From Hymenobacter algoricola (GTDB lineage: Bacteria; Bacteroidota; Bacteroidia; Cytophagales; Hymenobacteraceae), in contig NZ_BAABDH010000104.1 of the NCBI RefSeq assembly GCF_039539525.1, forward strand, positions 4,724 through 68,723: a stretch of DNA of 64,000 nt. Reading direction: 5' to 3'. A program made the translations under genes and the position numbers. Of this stretch, positions 25,848 through 34,076 are shown in pieces; position 1 is the first letter of the stretch; each line of letters begins with the position of its first letter. The notes beneath the pieces were generated by a model that saw nothing but the letters and a program-made list of their open reading frames with translations, had not been told where the DNA came from and made no database searches.

Positions 25848-25961
25848 GCAGAAAGCCGCAAGCCGGCGGGCTTTTCGGGCCAAGCACCAGCCGCAAAGGA
25901 AAAGTGACGGGAGCCGGCGGCGGAAAATGCCAATAGCCCAGGCACCAGGTTTGGCGGTGGG

Positions 25962-27224
25962 CTACTGCGCTGGCAGAGCCGGCAGGCTCAGGCGCAGCAG
26001 GTTGAGCAGGCTGTTGGTGGCGTAGTCGATGTTGAGCTGGCGGCCGCGGTTGAAGACGATCTTACGGGCTACGGTCTGGTGAGCGTCGGCGTAGGCCAGC
26101 CAGAACGTGCCGACCGGCTTCTCGTCGGTGCCGCCGTCGGGGCCGGCAACGCCGCTGGTGGCCAGGGCCACATCTACGCCCAGGCACTGGCGGGCGCCTT
26201 CGGCCATCTGCCGCACCACTTCCTCGCTCACCGCGCCATGTGCAGCCAGGGTTTCAGGCAGCACCCCCAGCTCTTTGATTTTGATGTCGTTATGATACGA
26301 AATGATGCTGCCCAGAAAGTAGCGGGAGCTGCCCGCGACGCTGGTGAGCTTGTGGGCCACGTAGCCGCCGGTGCAGCTCTCGGCGGTGCCCACCGTAAGG
26401 CCACGCTCGGCCAGCAGCAGCCCCACAGCCTGCTCCAGCGGAATGTCGGTTTCGGCGAAGATGTGGCTGCCGAGCCGCTCGCGGAGCGTGGGCAGCAGGG
26501 CTTGCATGCGGCCGCGCAGGTCGGGCTGCCCGTCGGCCTGGCCGGTCAGGCGCAGGCGCACGGCCCCCAGTGAGGGCAGGTAAGCCAGCTTGATATTGGG
26601 CGGCAGCGCATCTTCCCAGTCGGCAATCAGCTCGGCCAGAAACGACTCGCCCAGGCCCACGGTCTGCACCACGATGTGCTCGATGGGCGGCACCTGGAAG
26701 TGGCGGGCCAGCCGGGGCAGCACCGTGTCGGTCATCATGCGCTTCATCTCGAAGGGTACGCCGGGCATGCTCACGAACACGGTGCCCTTATCCTCAAACC
26801 ACATGCCGGGCGCCGTGCCTACGCTGTTGCGGACGGGCGTGCAGGTGGCGGGCAGAAAGGCCTGCTGGCGGTTTACTTCCAGCATGGGCCGGTTGAAGCG
26901 GGCAAAGATGGCCTCCACGTCGCGCAACGACGACTCGTTGAGCACCAGCTCGGTGTTGAAGTACCCGGTAAGAATGTGCTTGGTCAAATCGTCCTTGGTG
27001 GGGCCCAGGCCGCCGGTAGTCAGCACCAGGTCGGCCCGGGTGCGGGCCAGGTCCAGGGCCGTCACGATTTCGTCGGCCCGGTCCGACACGCTGGTAATCT
27101 GCCGGACCCGAATCCCCAGCTTGCCCAGCTCCTGGCCCAGGAAGGCCGAGTTGGTATCGATTACCTGTCCGTAGAGCAGCTCGTCGCCGATGGTGATGAT
27201 TTCCGCGTGGGGCAGCTTAGGCAT
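25962..27224 (-). CDS. cinA: CinA-like protein (NMN deamidase / competence-damage family)
   Basis: A 420-residue two-domain protein. The start at 27224 (MPKLPHAEIITIGDELL) was chosen because the longer frame upstream is antisense to the next gene. The N-terminal MoeA/MoCF-like domain (ADP-ribose pyrophosphatase in this family) has GDELLYGQVIDTNSAFLG and TTGGLGPTKDDLTKHIL. The C-terminal NMN amidohydrolase domain has GTAESCTGGYVAHKLTSVAG (about residues 266-285), GSIISYHNDIKIKEL and ATSGVAGPDGGTDEKPVGTFW. It takes part in pyridine nucleotide recycling. Divergent from the DUF4197 genes. Confidence 0.93.
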   Translation of the reverse strand: MPKLPHAEIITIGDELLYGQVIDTNSAFLGQELGKLGIRVRQITSVSDRADEIVTALDLARTRADLVLTTGGLGPTKDDLTKHILTGYFNTELVLNESSLRDVEAIFARFNRPMLEVNRQQAFLPATCTPVRNSVGTAPGMWFEDKGTVFVSMPGVPFEMKRMMTDTVLPRLARHFQVPPIEHIVVQTVGLGESFLAELIADWEDALPPNIKLAYLPSLGAVRLRLTGQADGQPDLRGRMQALLPTLRERLGSHIFAETDIPLEQAVGLLLAERGLTVGTAESCTGGYVAHKLTSVAGSSRYFLGSIISYHNDIKIKELGVLPETLAAHGAVSEEVVRQMAEGARQCLGVDVALATSGVAGPDGGTDEKPVGTFWLAYADAHQTVARKIVFNRGRQLNIDYATNSLLNLLRLSLPALPAQ

Positions 27225-27318
27225 AAGGCTCGGGTTAGGAAGGAGGGCGAATTTGGTGCAATTTGTGCCCTTGAGCGAATAAGACCACCACAAAGGGCGT
27301 CTGGTTTTCGTTTTTTTT

Positions 27319-28143
27319 ATGACAATGACCCGTTTTCGTATCCTGCTGGCCGTCGCGGCCCTGTCGTTGGCTGGTGCTCCCGCGCTGCAGGCCCAGACCA
27401 AGAAGACCACGACCACCACCAAAAAGACTACCGCCAGGAAGCCGGTAGTCAAAAAGCCCGTAGCCAAGCCCGCCACCACGACCAAGACCACGGTGAAAAC
27501 AACCGTGCCGGTAGTGCCCGTGCTGCCGCCTCTCACCGCCGACATAGCCAGCGCGGCCCTGCACGAAGCGCTGACTACCAGCATCACCAAGGCCGTGGCC
27601 GAAGCCAGCGCCCCCGACGGCTTCAACGCCAACGCCGACATCCGCCTGGCCACGCCGCCCGAGGCCGAGCTGGTCTCGACCACGCTGCGTACGCTGCGCC
27701 TGGGCGCCCTGGTTGATAACTTCGAAGTGGCCCTGAACCATGCGGCCGAAGCCGCCTCCGCCGAGGCCAAGCCGATCTTCGTGAATGCCATTCAGAACAT
27801 CACCTTCAACGACGCGCTGAGTCTGCTTACCAGCCGGGAGCCGGACGCGGCCACGCTCTACCTGAACGAGAAAACCTCGCCCCAGCTGGTCGCGGCCTTT
27901 ACGCCCATCATGCAGGCATCATTGGAAAAGGCCGGTGCCACCAAGCTTTACGCCGAGATGGTCGCCCGCTACAACAAGATTCCGCTGGTCACCAAGCTCG
28001 ACCCCAGCCTGACCACCTACGCCACCCAGCAGACCGTCAATGGCCTGTTTTCGTTGATGGCCGCCGAGGAAGGCCGCATCCGCCTGAACCCGGCCGCCCG
28101 CACTTCCGAGCTGCTGAGCCGCACGTTCGGCCGCAGCAAGTAG
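27319..28143 (+). CDS. DUF4197 protein, copy 1
   Basis: A 274-residue exported protein. The signal peptide is within the first 26 residues (LLAVAALSLAGAPALQAQ). A Thr/Lys/Pro-rich tract (about 27-66, alternating KKTT and TTTK) follows, then the helical DUF4197 domain (about 75-270) with the family-typical EALTTSITKAV, DGFNANADIRLATPPEAE, LRLGALVDNFEVALNHAAE and NPAARTSELLSRTFG. Function unknown. Translation may start at 27319 or two codons later. It is a tandem paralogue of the gene at 28303, with a terminator between the two. Confidence 0.85.
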   Translation: MTMTRFRILLAVAALSLAGAPALQAQTKKTTTTTKKTTARKPVVKKPVAKPATTTKTTVKTTVPVVPVLPPLTADIASAALHEALTTSITKAVAEASAPDGFNANADIRLATPPEAELVSTTLRTLRLGALVDNFEVALNHAAEAASAEAKPIFVNAIQNITFNDALSLLTSREPDAATLYLNEKTSPQLVAAFTPIMQASLEKAGATKLYAEMVARYNKIPLVTKLDPSLTTYATQQTVNGLFSLMAAEEGRIRLNPAARTSELLSRTFGRSK

Positions 28144-28168
28144 GTCGCCGCAGCACTGGCCTGAGTTG

Positions 28169-28208
28169 AACGGTCCGGGAAGCCCCTTGTGGTCTTGCCG
28201 GACCGTTT
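28169..28208 (+). terminator. Terminator-like hairpin between the DUF4197 genes
   Basis: AACGGTCCGG stem with CCGGACCGTT complement, followed by TTTGT. Confidence 0.55.
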
Positions 28209-28302
28209 GTCGTATAGCGCGGAAGTAGTAACTTTTTGGTCCGGTTTCTGTCTGATCAGCTATGCCGGCCGCGTTGGTCGCTTCCCCTTTCTGCTTCCGG
28301 AT

Positions 28303-29076
28303 ATGAAAACTCTGCGCTATTCTCTGCTTGCTGCCGCCGTGCTGGGCCTTCACCTGAGTGCCGCTGCCCAGGTGTTCAACCTGCCCAAGATTGCCGACCT
28401 CATCAAGGCCAGAACCGGCACGACCACCACGACGACGACGACGACCACCAAAACCTCCAAAGGCAGCCTGAGCCAGAACGAAGCGGCTCTGGGGCTGAAG
28501 GAGGCGCTGACTCAGGGCATTTCCAAGGGCGCCGACCAGGCTTCCCGGCAGGATGGCTTCTACCTGAACAAGCTGATCCGCATTCCCTTCCCGCCCGATG
28601 CCCAGCGCGTGGCCACCACGCTCCGCGCCATTGGCCTGGGCTCCCAGGTCGATAAGTTCGAGCTGTCGTTGAACCGCGGAGCCGAAGACGCTGCCCGGAG
28701 TGCCAAGCCCATCTTTATCTCCGCCATCAAGAGCCTGACCTTCAACGATGTGTGGGGTATCCTGACCGGGCAGAAGGATGCGGCCACCAACTACCTCAAG
28801 CGCACGACCACCGCCCAGCTCACCACGGCCTTCAAGCCCATCATCCAGCAGAGCCTGGATAAGGTGAGTGCCACGCAGTACTACACGGGCCTGGTCACGC
28901 GCTACAATCAGATTCCGATGGTGAAGCCGGTTAACCCCGACCTGAACCAGTACGCTACCGACAAAGCCATCGGCGGCCTGTTCACCCTCATTGCCCAGGA
29001 AGAAGCCAACATCCGCGAAAACCCGGTGGCCCGCACCACCGAAATCCTGCGCCGCGTGTTTGGGTCGCGAGGCTAG
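28303..29076 (+). CDS. DUF4197 protein, copy 2
   Basis: A 257-residue exported paralogue of the previous gene. The start at 28303 gives a signal peptide (LLAAAVLGLHLSAAAQ), so the longer in-frame extension upstream was rejected. A run of consecutive Thr codons (about residues 39-47, ACG/ACC repeats) precedes the helical domain. The domain keeps ALKEALTQGISKGADQAS-like, GFYLNKLIRIPFPPDAQ, GLGSQVDKFELSLNRGAED and NPVARTTEILRRVFG. The Thr tract is shorter and less Lys-rich than in copy 1. Confidence 0.85.
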   Translation: MKTLRYSLLAAAVLGLHLSAAAQVFNLPKIADLIKARTGTTTTTTTTTTKTSKGSLSQNEAALGLKEALTQGISKGADQASRQDGFYLNKLIRIPFPPDAQRVATTLRAIGLGSQVDKFELSLNRGAEDAARSAKPIFISAIKSLTFNDVWGILTGQKDAATNYLKRTTTAQLTTAFKPIIQQSLDKVSATQYYTGLVTRYNQIPMVKPVNPDLNQYATDKAIGGLFTLIAQEEANIRENPVARTTEILRRVFGSRG

Positions 29077-29113
29077 GTCAGAGGCAAGGGGCAGCGCACT
29101 GGCTTCGCCCGGC

Positions 29114-29164
29114 AAAACAGGAAAAGGCCGCCGGTAGTGCTACCGACGGCCTTTTCCTGTTTTG
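29114..29164. terminator. Bidirectional terminator, near-perfect long stem
   Basis: AAAACAGGAAAAGGCC arm and complement around a short GC-rich centre, between the DUF4197 pair and the convergent acidic-protein gene. Confidence 0.88.
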
Positions 29165-29193
29165 AGGGCGGACAACGAAGTTCTGATGCCCGG

Positions 29194-29550
29194 CTAATAA
29201 TCGTCGTCGTCGTAGCGGCCTTTGCTGCGGCCGCGGCTGGTGTAGGTATCCTCATCATCGTCGTCGTCGGCGAAGTCATCGTCATCGTCGAGGCTGGCGA
29301 AGCCGCGGCGGGAGTCGGGGTCTTCGGCGGCTTCCGCGGTGGTAAATTCCTCCTCCGTCATGGTTGCCAGGTCCAGGGCTTCATCGTGGGAAGAGCCCGT
29401 GTCGCGCCACATCAGGTAGTCGGCGTACTTGGCCGAGAGGCGGTCTTCGGAAGTGCCGCGGGTAGCGCTGCCACCCGATTTGGCGAAGTTATCCAGCTCG
29501 TCATCGTCGCCGAGCAGGTCATCATCCTCGAAGTCGTCGTGTTGTTTCAT
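29194..29550 (-). CDS. Asp-rich acidic small protein
   Basis: A 118-residue, strongly acidic protein: Asp runs near the N-terminus (DDFEDDDLLGDDDELDNF, residues 5-22), in the middle (LDDDDDFADDDDD, about 88-100) and at the C-terminus (YDDDDY). Between them lies a short, possibly folded segment (DRLSAKYADYLMWRDTGSSHDEALDLATM). There is no signal peptide. Function unknown. The two GAT/GAC-coded acidic ends are prone to length change. A -7-like box TATCTTCG lies at 29611-29618. Confidence 0.7.
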   Translation of the reverse strand: MKQHDDFEDDDLLGDDDELDNFAKSGGSATRGTSEDRLSAKYADYLMWRDTGSSHDEALDLATMTEEEFTTAEAAEDPDSRRGFASLDDDDDFADDDDDEDTYTSRGRSKGRYDDDDY

Positions 29551-29610
29551 AGCCGGGTCAGGGCGGTAAGGGGTGAAAGATGGGGAATGCAGCCAGCGTG
29601 CTTGCCGCTG

Positions 29611-29618
29611 CGAAGATA
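29611..29618 (-). promoter_or_regulatory. -7 box variant TATCTTCG
   Basis: The same variant as upstream of xerD, on the minus strand 61 bases before the acidic-protein start codon. Confidence 0.4.
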
Positions 29619-29838
29619 CGGCGGAAGCCCTTTGCGGTTAATTGCGGAGGCGGAAAATAAGTTGCCGCAAGGCCCGGAAATTTACGCTGACCGGTGAGTG
29701 AGCCCGCCAAGCTGCCTTCACCCCGGGAACGGCCGCCCCAAATCCGGAAGCAGCTGCCCGGCTCCGATAGCCGGGTATTGCTGAAAAAGCTCCCTGCCAG
29801 CCCATGAAGTCATAGCTGGCCCGCCTCAATCCGCCGGA

Positions 29839-30471
29839 TCAGCGGGCAGCCTTGGCGCCAAAATCTGTGACGCTGAGCTGCTGGGGGCAGAAGTCGTACT
29901 CTTCCGGCACGTTGGAGCTGACCAGCACCAGGCGGCCGGGCGCGGTGGCGCGCACGTGCTCGCGGTACCAGTCCACGCCGGTGCGGTCCAGGTTGGTGGT
30001 GGGCTCGTCGAGCAGGAGCAGGGGCGTATCGGCGTACAGGGCCAGGGCCAGCTTGAGGCGCTGCTTCATGCCGCTGGAAAAGTCGCGGATCAGCTTGTGA
30101 CGCGACTTTTCCAGGTACATCAGCGCAATCAGGTCGGCCGGGCTGAGGCCCGGCCGCAGGGGCTTGAAGCGGGTGTGGAAGTGCAGCAGCTCAGCCAGGG
30201 TGAGCTCCTCAATCAGCTCCAGGTAAGGCGCGCAATAGGCCAGCAGTTGGGGCACGTCTTCCACAGCCACGGGCTGGCCGGCGTGCTCGTAGGCCAACGT
30301 GCCTTCGGAGGAAAGCAGCTGGCCGGAGAGGGTGTTGAGCAGGGTGCTTTTGCCCGAGCCGTTGGGACCCAGGATGGCCGTGGCCGTGGCGGGTTCAAAT
30401 ACGTGGGTCAGGCCCCGAAAGATCCACTCCCGCTGGAAGCGCTTGCCCAGCCCGTTGGCAGCAATGCGCAC
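29839..30471 (-). CDS. ABC transporter ATP-binding protein
   Basis: A 210-residue ATPase subunit. Walker A is LGPNGSGKST (about residues 34-43), the signature FSSGMKQRLKLALAL (about 130-144) and Walker B LLLLDEPTTNLD (about 150-161). The initiator is GTG at 30471, three bases after the lpxA stop, so translation is probably coupled. The short length and lack of a permease nearby make it an orphan ATPase at the end of the lpx operon; a role in lipid A or envelope transport is an inference from position only. Confidence 0.88.
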   Translation of the reverse strand: MRIAANGLGKRFQREWIFRGLTHVFEPATATAILGPNGSGKSTLLNTLSGQLLSSEGTLAYEHAGQPVAVEDVPQLLAYCAPYLELIEELTLAELLHFHTRFKPLRPGLSPADLIALMYLEKSRHKLIRDFSSGMKQRLKLALALYADTPLLLLDEPTTNLDRTGVDWYREHVRATAPGRLVLVSSNVPEEYDFCPQQLSVTDFGAKAAR

Positions 30472-30474
30472 GGG

Positions 30475-31272
30475 TTACTCGGCGCTGCTGCCGTTGCGCG
30501 AATAGCCCTTAATCACGCCGCGGCCCGAGTTGCGTACGAAGTTGACCACTTCGTCGCGCTCCGGCGAGGGCAGCAGCTCCAGCTCGATTTTGTCCAGCGC
30601 GTCGTTGTTGTTCAGACCGCTCAGAAACAGCAGGCGGTAGAGCTGCTGGATCTCGCTGATCTTGGGGTCGGAGAAGCCGCGGCGGCGCAGGCCGATGGAG
30701 TTGATGCCGCTGTACGTCAGCGGCTCACGGCCGGCCTTCACGAAGGGCGGCACATCTTTACGAATCAAAGAGCCACCCGAAATCATGGCGTGCTGGCCTA
30801 CTTTCACGAACTGATGCACGGCCGAGGTGCCGCCGATAATGGCGTAGTCGCCGATTTCGACGTGGCCGGCCAGCTGTACGCCGTTGGCCAGCACGCAGTG
30901 GTTGCCGATGATACAGTCGTGGGCCACGTGCACGTAGGCCATCAGCAGGCAGTTGGCGCCCACCACGGTTTTGAGTCGGTCCACGGTGCCGCGGTTCACG
31001 GTCACGCACTCCCGGATGACGGTGTTGTCGCCGATGATGACGATGGTTTTCTCGCCGGCAAACTTCAGATCCTGGGGCATGGCGGCAATGACGGCGCCGG
31101 GAAAAATCTTGCAGTTCCTGCCAATGCGGGCGCCCGACATAATCGTCACGTTCGGGCCGATCCAGGTGCCTTCCCCGATTTCAACGTCCTTGTCGATGGT
31201 CGTAAACGGCTCCACCACGACGTTTTGCGCAATCTTGGCTTCGGGGTGGATATAGGCGAGCGGCTGGTTCAT
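30475..31272 (-). CDS. lpxA: UDP-GlcNAc acyltransferase LpxA
   Basis: A 265-residue acyltransferase for the first step of lipid A synthesis, moving a 3-hydroxyacyl chain from ACP to UDP-GlcNAc. The left-handed beta helix has many hexapeptide repeats (IGPNVTIMSGARIGRNCKIF, VHVAHDCIIGNHCVLANGV). The catalytic His is in AHDCIIG (about residue 122). The C-terminal helical part (GLRRRGFSDPKISEIQQLYRLLF) is standard. It is separated from lpxC/fabZ by an inverted heptamer array, which may weaken operon coupling. Confidence 0.95.
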   Translation of the reverse strand: MNQPLAYIHPEAKIAQNVVVEPFTTIDKDVEIGEGTWIGPNVTIMSGARIGRNCKIFPGAVIAAMPQDLKFAGEKTIVIIGDNTVIRECVTVNRGTVDRLKTVVGANCLLMAYVHVAHDCIIGNHCVLANGVQLAGHVEIGDYAIIGGTSAVHQFVKVGQHAMISGGSLIRKDVPPFVKAGREPLTYSGINSIGLRRRGFSDPKISEIQQLYRLLFLSGLNNNDALDKIELELLPSPERDEVVNFVRNSGRGVIKGYSRNGSSAE

Positions 31273-31281
31273 TCTTTGATT

Positions 31282-31383
31282 AATTCTGAATTATGAATTC
31301 TGAATTATGAATTGGGAAATGTGCAGTGGCAATTATCAGGCCCTGAACCATTCAGAATTCATAATTCAAAATTCAGAATTTGA
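31282..31383. repeat. Inverted heptamer array, AATTCTG family
   Basis: The left arm is AATTCTG and AATTATG alternating twice (31282-31309). The right arm (31349-31383) is CATTCAG, AATTCAT, AATTCAA, AATTCAG and AATTTGA. The arms are complementary, AT-rich, and fill the space between lpxC/fabZ and lpxA. Confidence 0.85.
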
Positions 31384-32781
31384 TTAGGCTTCCTTCTTGA
31401 CGATGGCGGCGCTCATCTCGGCTTCCATCACCACTTTACCGTTCACGAAGGCCTGGCCTTTCATTTTGGCAATGCCGCGCTTGACAGGAGCTAACAGCGC
31501 ACAGCGGAAAATGATTGTGTCGCCGGGCTTCACCATCTTCCGGAAGCGGCAGTTTTCGATGCCGATGAAGTAGGGGGTGTAGTTTTCCGGGTCGGGCACG
31601 GTGTTCAGCACCAGAATGCCGCCGGTCTGGGCCATGGCCTCTACCTGCAGCACACCCGGAAAAACCGGGTTGCCGGGGTAGTGGCCCTGGAAAAACGGCT
31701 CGTTCATGGTCACGTTCTTGATGCTCGTGACGGTGGTGGAATCCAGGTGAATCACCTTGTCGATCAGCAGGAAGGGGTAGCGGTGGGGCAGCACCTGCAT
31801 GATCTGGTTGATGTCCATGACCGGCGTGCGGGCCGGGTCGTAGCTGGGCACCGAGGAGGCCGCGTTAGCCTCCAGCATCTTCTTCTTGATTTTCTTGGCA
31901 AAGGCCACGTTGGCTGCGTGGCCGGGGCGGGCCGCCAGAATCTGGCCTTTCAGCGGGCGGCCCACCAGGGCCAGATCACCCACCAGATCGAGCAGCTTGT
32001 GGCGGGCGGGCTCGTTTTTGTAGCGCAGGTCGACGTTGTTGAGGATGCCTTCCTTTTTCACTGCCACCCTGGGCTTGCCCAGCATGGTGGCCAGGTCGCT
32101 CAGCTCGTCCTCGCTCACCACGCGGTCGACCACTACAATGGCGTTGCTCAGGTCGCCGCCCTTGATCAGGTTTTGCTTGTAGAGGGCTTCGAGCTCGTGC
32201 AGAAAGCAGAACGTGCGCGACGAGGAAATCTCGGCCGTGAACTGGGCAATGTCGTTCAGCGAGGCGTGCTGCGAGCCCAGGACCGGGGAGTTGTAGTCCA
32301 CCATCACCGTCAGGCGGTAGTCGTTGAGCGGCAGGGCGGCAATTTCCACGGCCCGGCCGTGCTCCACGTAGCGGATTTCCTCGGGAATCTCGAAGTAGTT
32401 GCGCAGCGCGTTCTGCTCTTCCAGGCCGGCTTCCATGATGGCCTTGATGAACTCGTAGCTGGAGCCGTCCATGATGGGCGGCTCGGGGCCGTCGAGCTGA
32501 ATCATCACGTTGTCGATCTGCAACCCGACCAAAGCGGCCAGCGTGTGCTCCACCGTATTGACCCGGGCGCCGTTCTGCTCGATGGTGGTCCCGCGGCTCA
32601 GGTCTACCACGTTGTCCACGTCGGCATCCACGATGGGCTGGCCGGGCAAGTCGATGCGCTGAAACTTGTAGCCGTGGTTGACCGGGGCCGGGCAGAAGGT
32701 CATGGTGGCCGTGACGCCGGTGTGCAAGCCAATGCCGCTGACGGTCACGGAAGCCTTAATCGTGTGTTGCTTGTCGTTCAT
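31384..32781 (-). CDS. lpxC/fabZ: Bifunctional LpxC/FabZ (deacetylase and dehydratase)
   Basis: A 465-residue fusion typical of Bacteroidota. The LpxC part (about 1-310) removes the acetyl group of UDP-3-acyl-GlcNAc and has the zinc-site residues in NTVEHTLAALVG (His) and RHKLLDLVGDLALVG (His and Asp). The FabZ part (about 325-465) dehydrates 3-hydroxyacyl-ACP and has LPHRYPFLLIDKV, NEPFFQGHYPGNPVFPG and the His/Glu dyad. The start at 32781 (MNDKQHTIKASVTV) was chosen over an upstream in-frame codon lying in the heptamer array. It is flanked by inverted heptamer arrays on both sides. Confidence 0.96.
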   Translation of the reverse strand: MNDKQHTIKASVTVSGIGLHTGVTATMTFCPAPVNHGYKFQRIDLPGQPIVDADVDNVVDLSRGTTIEQNGARVNTVEHTLAALVGLQIDNVMIQLDGPEPPIMDGSSYEFIKAIMEAGLEEQNALRNYFEIPEEIRYVEHGRAVEIAALPLNDYRLTVMVDYNSPVLGSQHASLNDIAQFTAEISSSRTFCFLHELEALYKQNLIKGGDLSNAIVVVDRVVSEDELSDLATMLGKPRVAVKKEGILNNVDLRYKNEPARHKLLDLVGDLALVGRPLKGQILAARPGHAANVAFAKKIKKKMLEANAASSVPSYDPARTPVMDINQIMQVLPHRYPFLLIDKVIHLDSTTVTSIKNVTMNEPFFQGHYPGNPVFPGVLQVEAMAQTGGILVLNTVPDPENYTPYFIGIENCRFRKMVKPGDTIIFRCALLAPVKRGIAKMKGQAFVNGKVVMEAEMSAAIVKKEA

Positions 32782-32788
32782 TTGGGGT

Positions 32789-32884
32789 AGCTGCAAGCTG
32801 TAAGCCGCAAGCTGCAAGCGAGAAGTCGGAGAAAAATTAAATACAAGGCTTCAAGCTTGCAGCTTGCGGCTGACAGCTTGTGGC
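32789..32884. repeat. Inverted heptamer array, AGCTTGC family (intergenic copy)
   Basis: The left arm runs from 32789 in 7-base words (AGCTGCA, AGCTGTA, AGCCGCA, AGCTGCA and two more). The right arm at 32857-32884 is TTGCAGC, TTGCGGC, TGACAGC and TTGTGGC. It lies 8 bases upstream of the lpxC/fabZ start codon. The same element is inserted in valS at 19686-19756. Confidence 0.85.
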
Positions 32885-32901
32885 TCTTCCAAAAGGCAAA
32901 G

Positions 32902-33942
32902 CTAGGACTTTTCCGGCGTCTGCTTCGTATTCTCCAGATCACTCAGGCGGCGCTCGATTTCGGGCAGGTGGCGGAAAATGGCGTTGGCCCGCAGGCTGTC
33001 GCGCAGATTGAAGGCCGGGGAGCCCTGCAGCAGGATGCCTTCGGTTTTGGTCGACTTGCCCACGCCCGACTGGGCCGTGACGGTGGTGCGGTTGGCCAGG
33101 GAGATATGGCCGGCAATGCCGGTCTGGCCGGCCAGCACGCAGAAGTCACCGATTTTGGTGGAGCCCGAGATGCCCGTCTGGGCCGCTACTACCGTGTGGC
33201 GGCCGATTTCCACGTTGTGGGCAATCTGCACGAGGTTATCGATTTTGGCGCCCTCGCGGATGAGGGTCGAGCCCAGGGTGGCGCAGTCGATGGTGGCGTT
33301 GGCGCCCACGCTCACGTTGTCTTCCAGCACCACGTTGCCGATCTGCGGGATGGTGCGGTAGGAGCCGTCGGGCTGGGGCGCGAAGCCAAACCCATCGGCG
33401 CCGATGATGACCCCGGAATGGATGGTGCAGCGGGCCCCGATGACGGTTTCGGCGTAGATCTTGGCCCCGGCGTAGATGATGGTGCCGTCGCCAATCACGC
33501 ACCGGTCGCCGATGTAGGCCTGGGGGAAGATGACCACGTCGCGGCCGATGCGGCAGTTTTCGCCGATGTAGGAAAACGCGCCCCGGTAGTGGTTGTCGCC
33601 GATTTCGGAGCCGGCCCCCATAAACGCGGGCTCCTCCACGCCGCGCCGGCCGGTACGCGTGGCCTGCTGGTAGAATTCGAGCAGGGCGCTGAAGCTGGTG
33701 TAGGGGTCGTCGACGCGGATCAGGGCGGCCGTTACGGGCTTGTGCAGCACCTGGGTGCGACTCACGATAACGGCCGATGCGCCGGTGGTGTAGAGGTGGG
33801 GCTCGTACTTGGCATTGGCCAGAAACGACAGCGCGCCGGCCTGGGCTTCCTCAATCTTTGCTAACCGGTCAATGCGTTGGGAGGCGTCGCCTTCGACTTC
33901 GCCGTGCAGCACTTCCGCAATCTGGCCTACGGTAAATTCCAT
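32902..33942 (-). CDS. lpxD: UDP-3-O-acylglucosamine N-acyltransferase LpxD
   Basis: A 346-residue enzyme of the third lipid A step. The N-terminal uridine-binding domain (about 1-95, MEFTVGQIAEVLHGEVEGD) precedes a left-handed beta helix (about 105-310: GDNHYRGAFSYIGENCRIGR, IHSGVIIGADGFGFAP). The catalytic His is in the LVQIAHNVEIGRHTVV segment (about residue 235). The C-terminal helix (EIERRLSDLENTKQ) is standard. The -7 box at 33948-33955 is only 5 bases upstream of the ATG, so the mRNA is probably leaderless. Confidence 0.95.
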   Translation of the reverse strand: MEFTVGQIAEVLHGEVEGDASQRIDRLAKIEEAQAGALSFLANAKYEPHLYTTGASAVIVSRTQVLHKPVTAALIRVDDPYTSFSALLEFYQQATRTGRRGVEEPAFMGAGSEIGDNHYRGAFSYIGENCRIGRDVVIFPQAYIGDRCVIGDGTIIYAGAKIYAETVIGARCTIHSGVIIGADGFGFAPQPDGSYRTIPQIGNVVLEDNVSVGANATIDCATLGSTLIREGAKIDNLVQIAHNVEIGRHTVVAAQTGISGSTKIGDFCVLAGQTGIAGHISLANRTTVTAQSGVGKSTKTEGILLQGSPAFNLRDSLRANAIFRHLPEIERRLSDLENTKQTPEKS

Positions 33943-33947
33943 GGGGG

Positions 33948-33955
33948 CAAAAGTA
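33948..33955 (-). promoter_or_regulatory. Bacteroidota -7 box TACTTTTG (lpxD)
   Basis: An exact TAnnTTTG match on the minus strand ending 5 bases before the lpxD ATG. Confidence 0.6.
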
Positions 33956-33963
33956 GGGGTTGG

Positions 33964-34076
33964 TTTTTGGTTTTTAGTTTTTGGTTTTTCGTTATAAAGC
34001 TAGAACGTTGCTGCATTGAACCTAAGCCCAGGAAGGCCTACCCAAAAACCATCAGCCAAAAACCAAAAACCAGCTC
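33964..34076. repeat. Inverted heptamer array, CCAAAAA family, copy 2
   Basis: Left arm 33964-33991: TTTTTGG, TTTTTAG, TTTTTGG, TTTTTCG. Right arm 34042-34076: CCAAAAA, CCATCAG, CCAAAAA twice and CCAGCTC. It fills the space between lpxD and the HD gene and its last word reaches the HD stop codon. A single related CCAAAAACC word lies near 35490. Confidence 0.85.
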
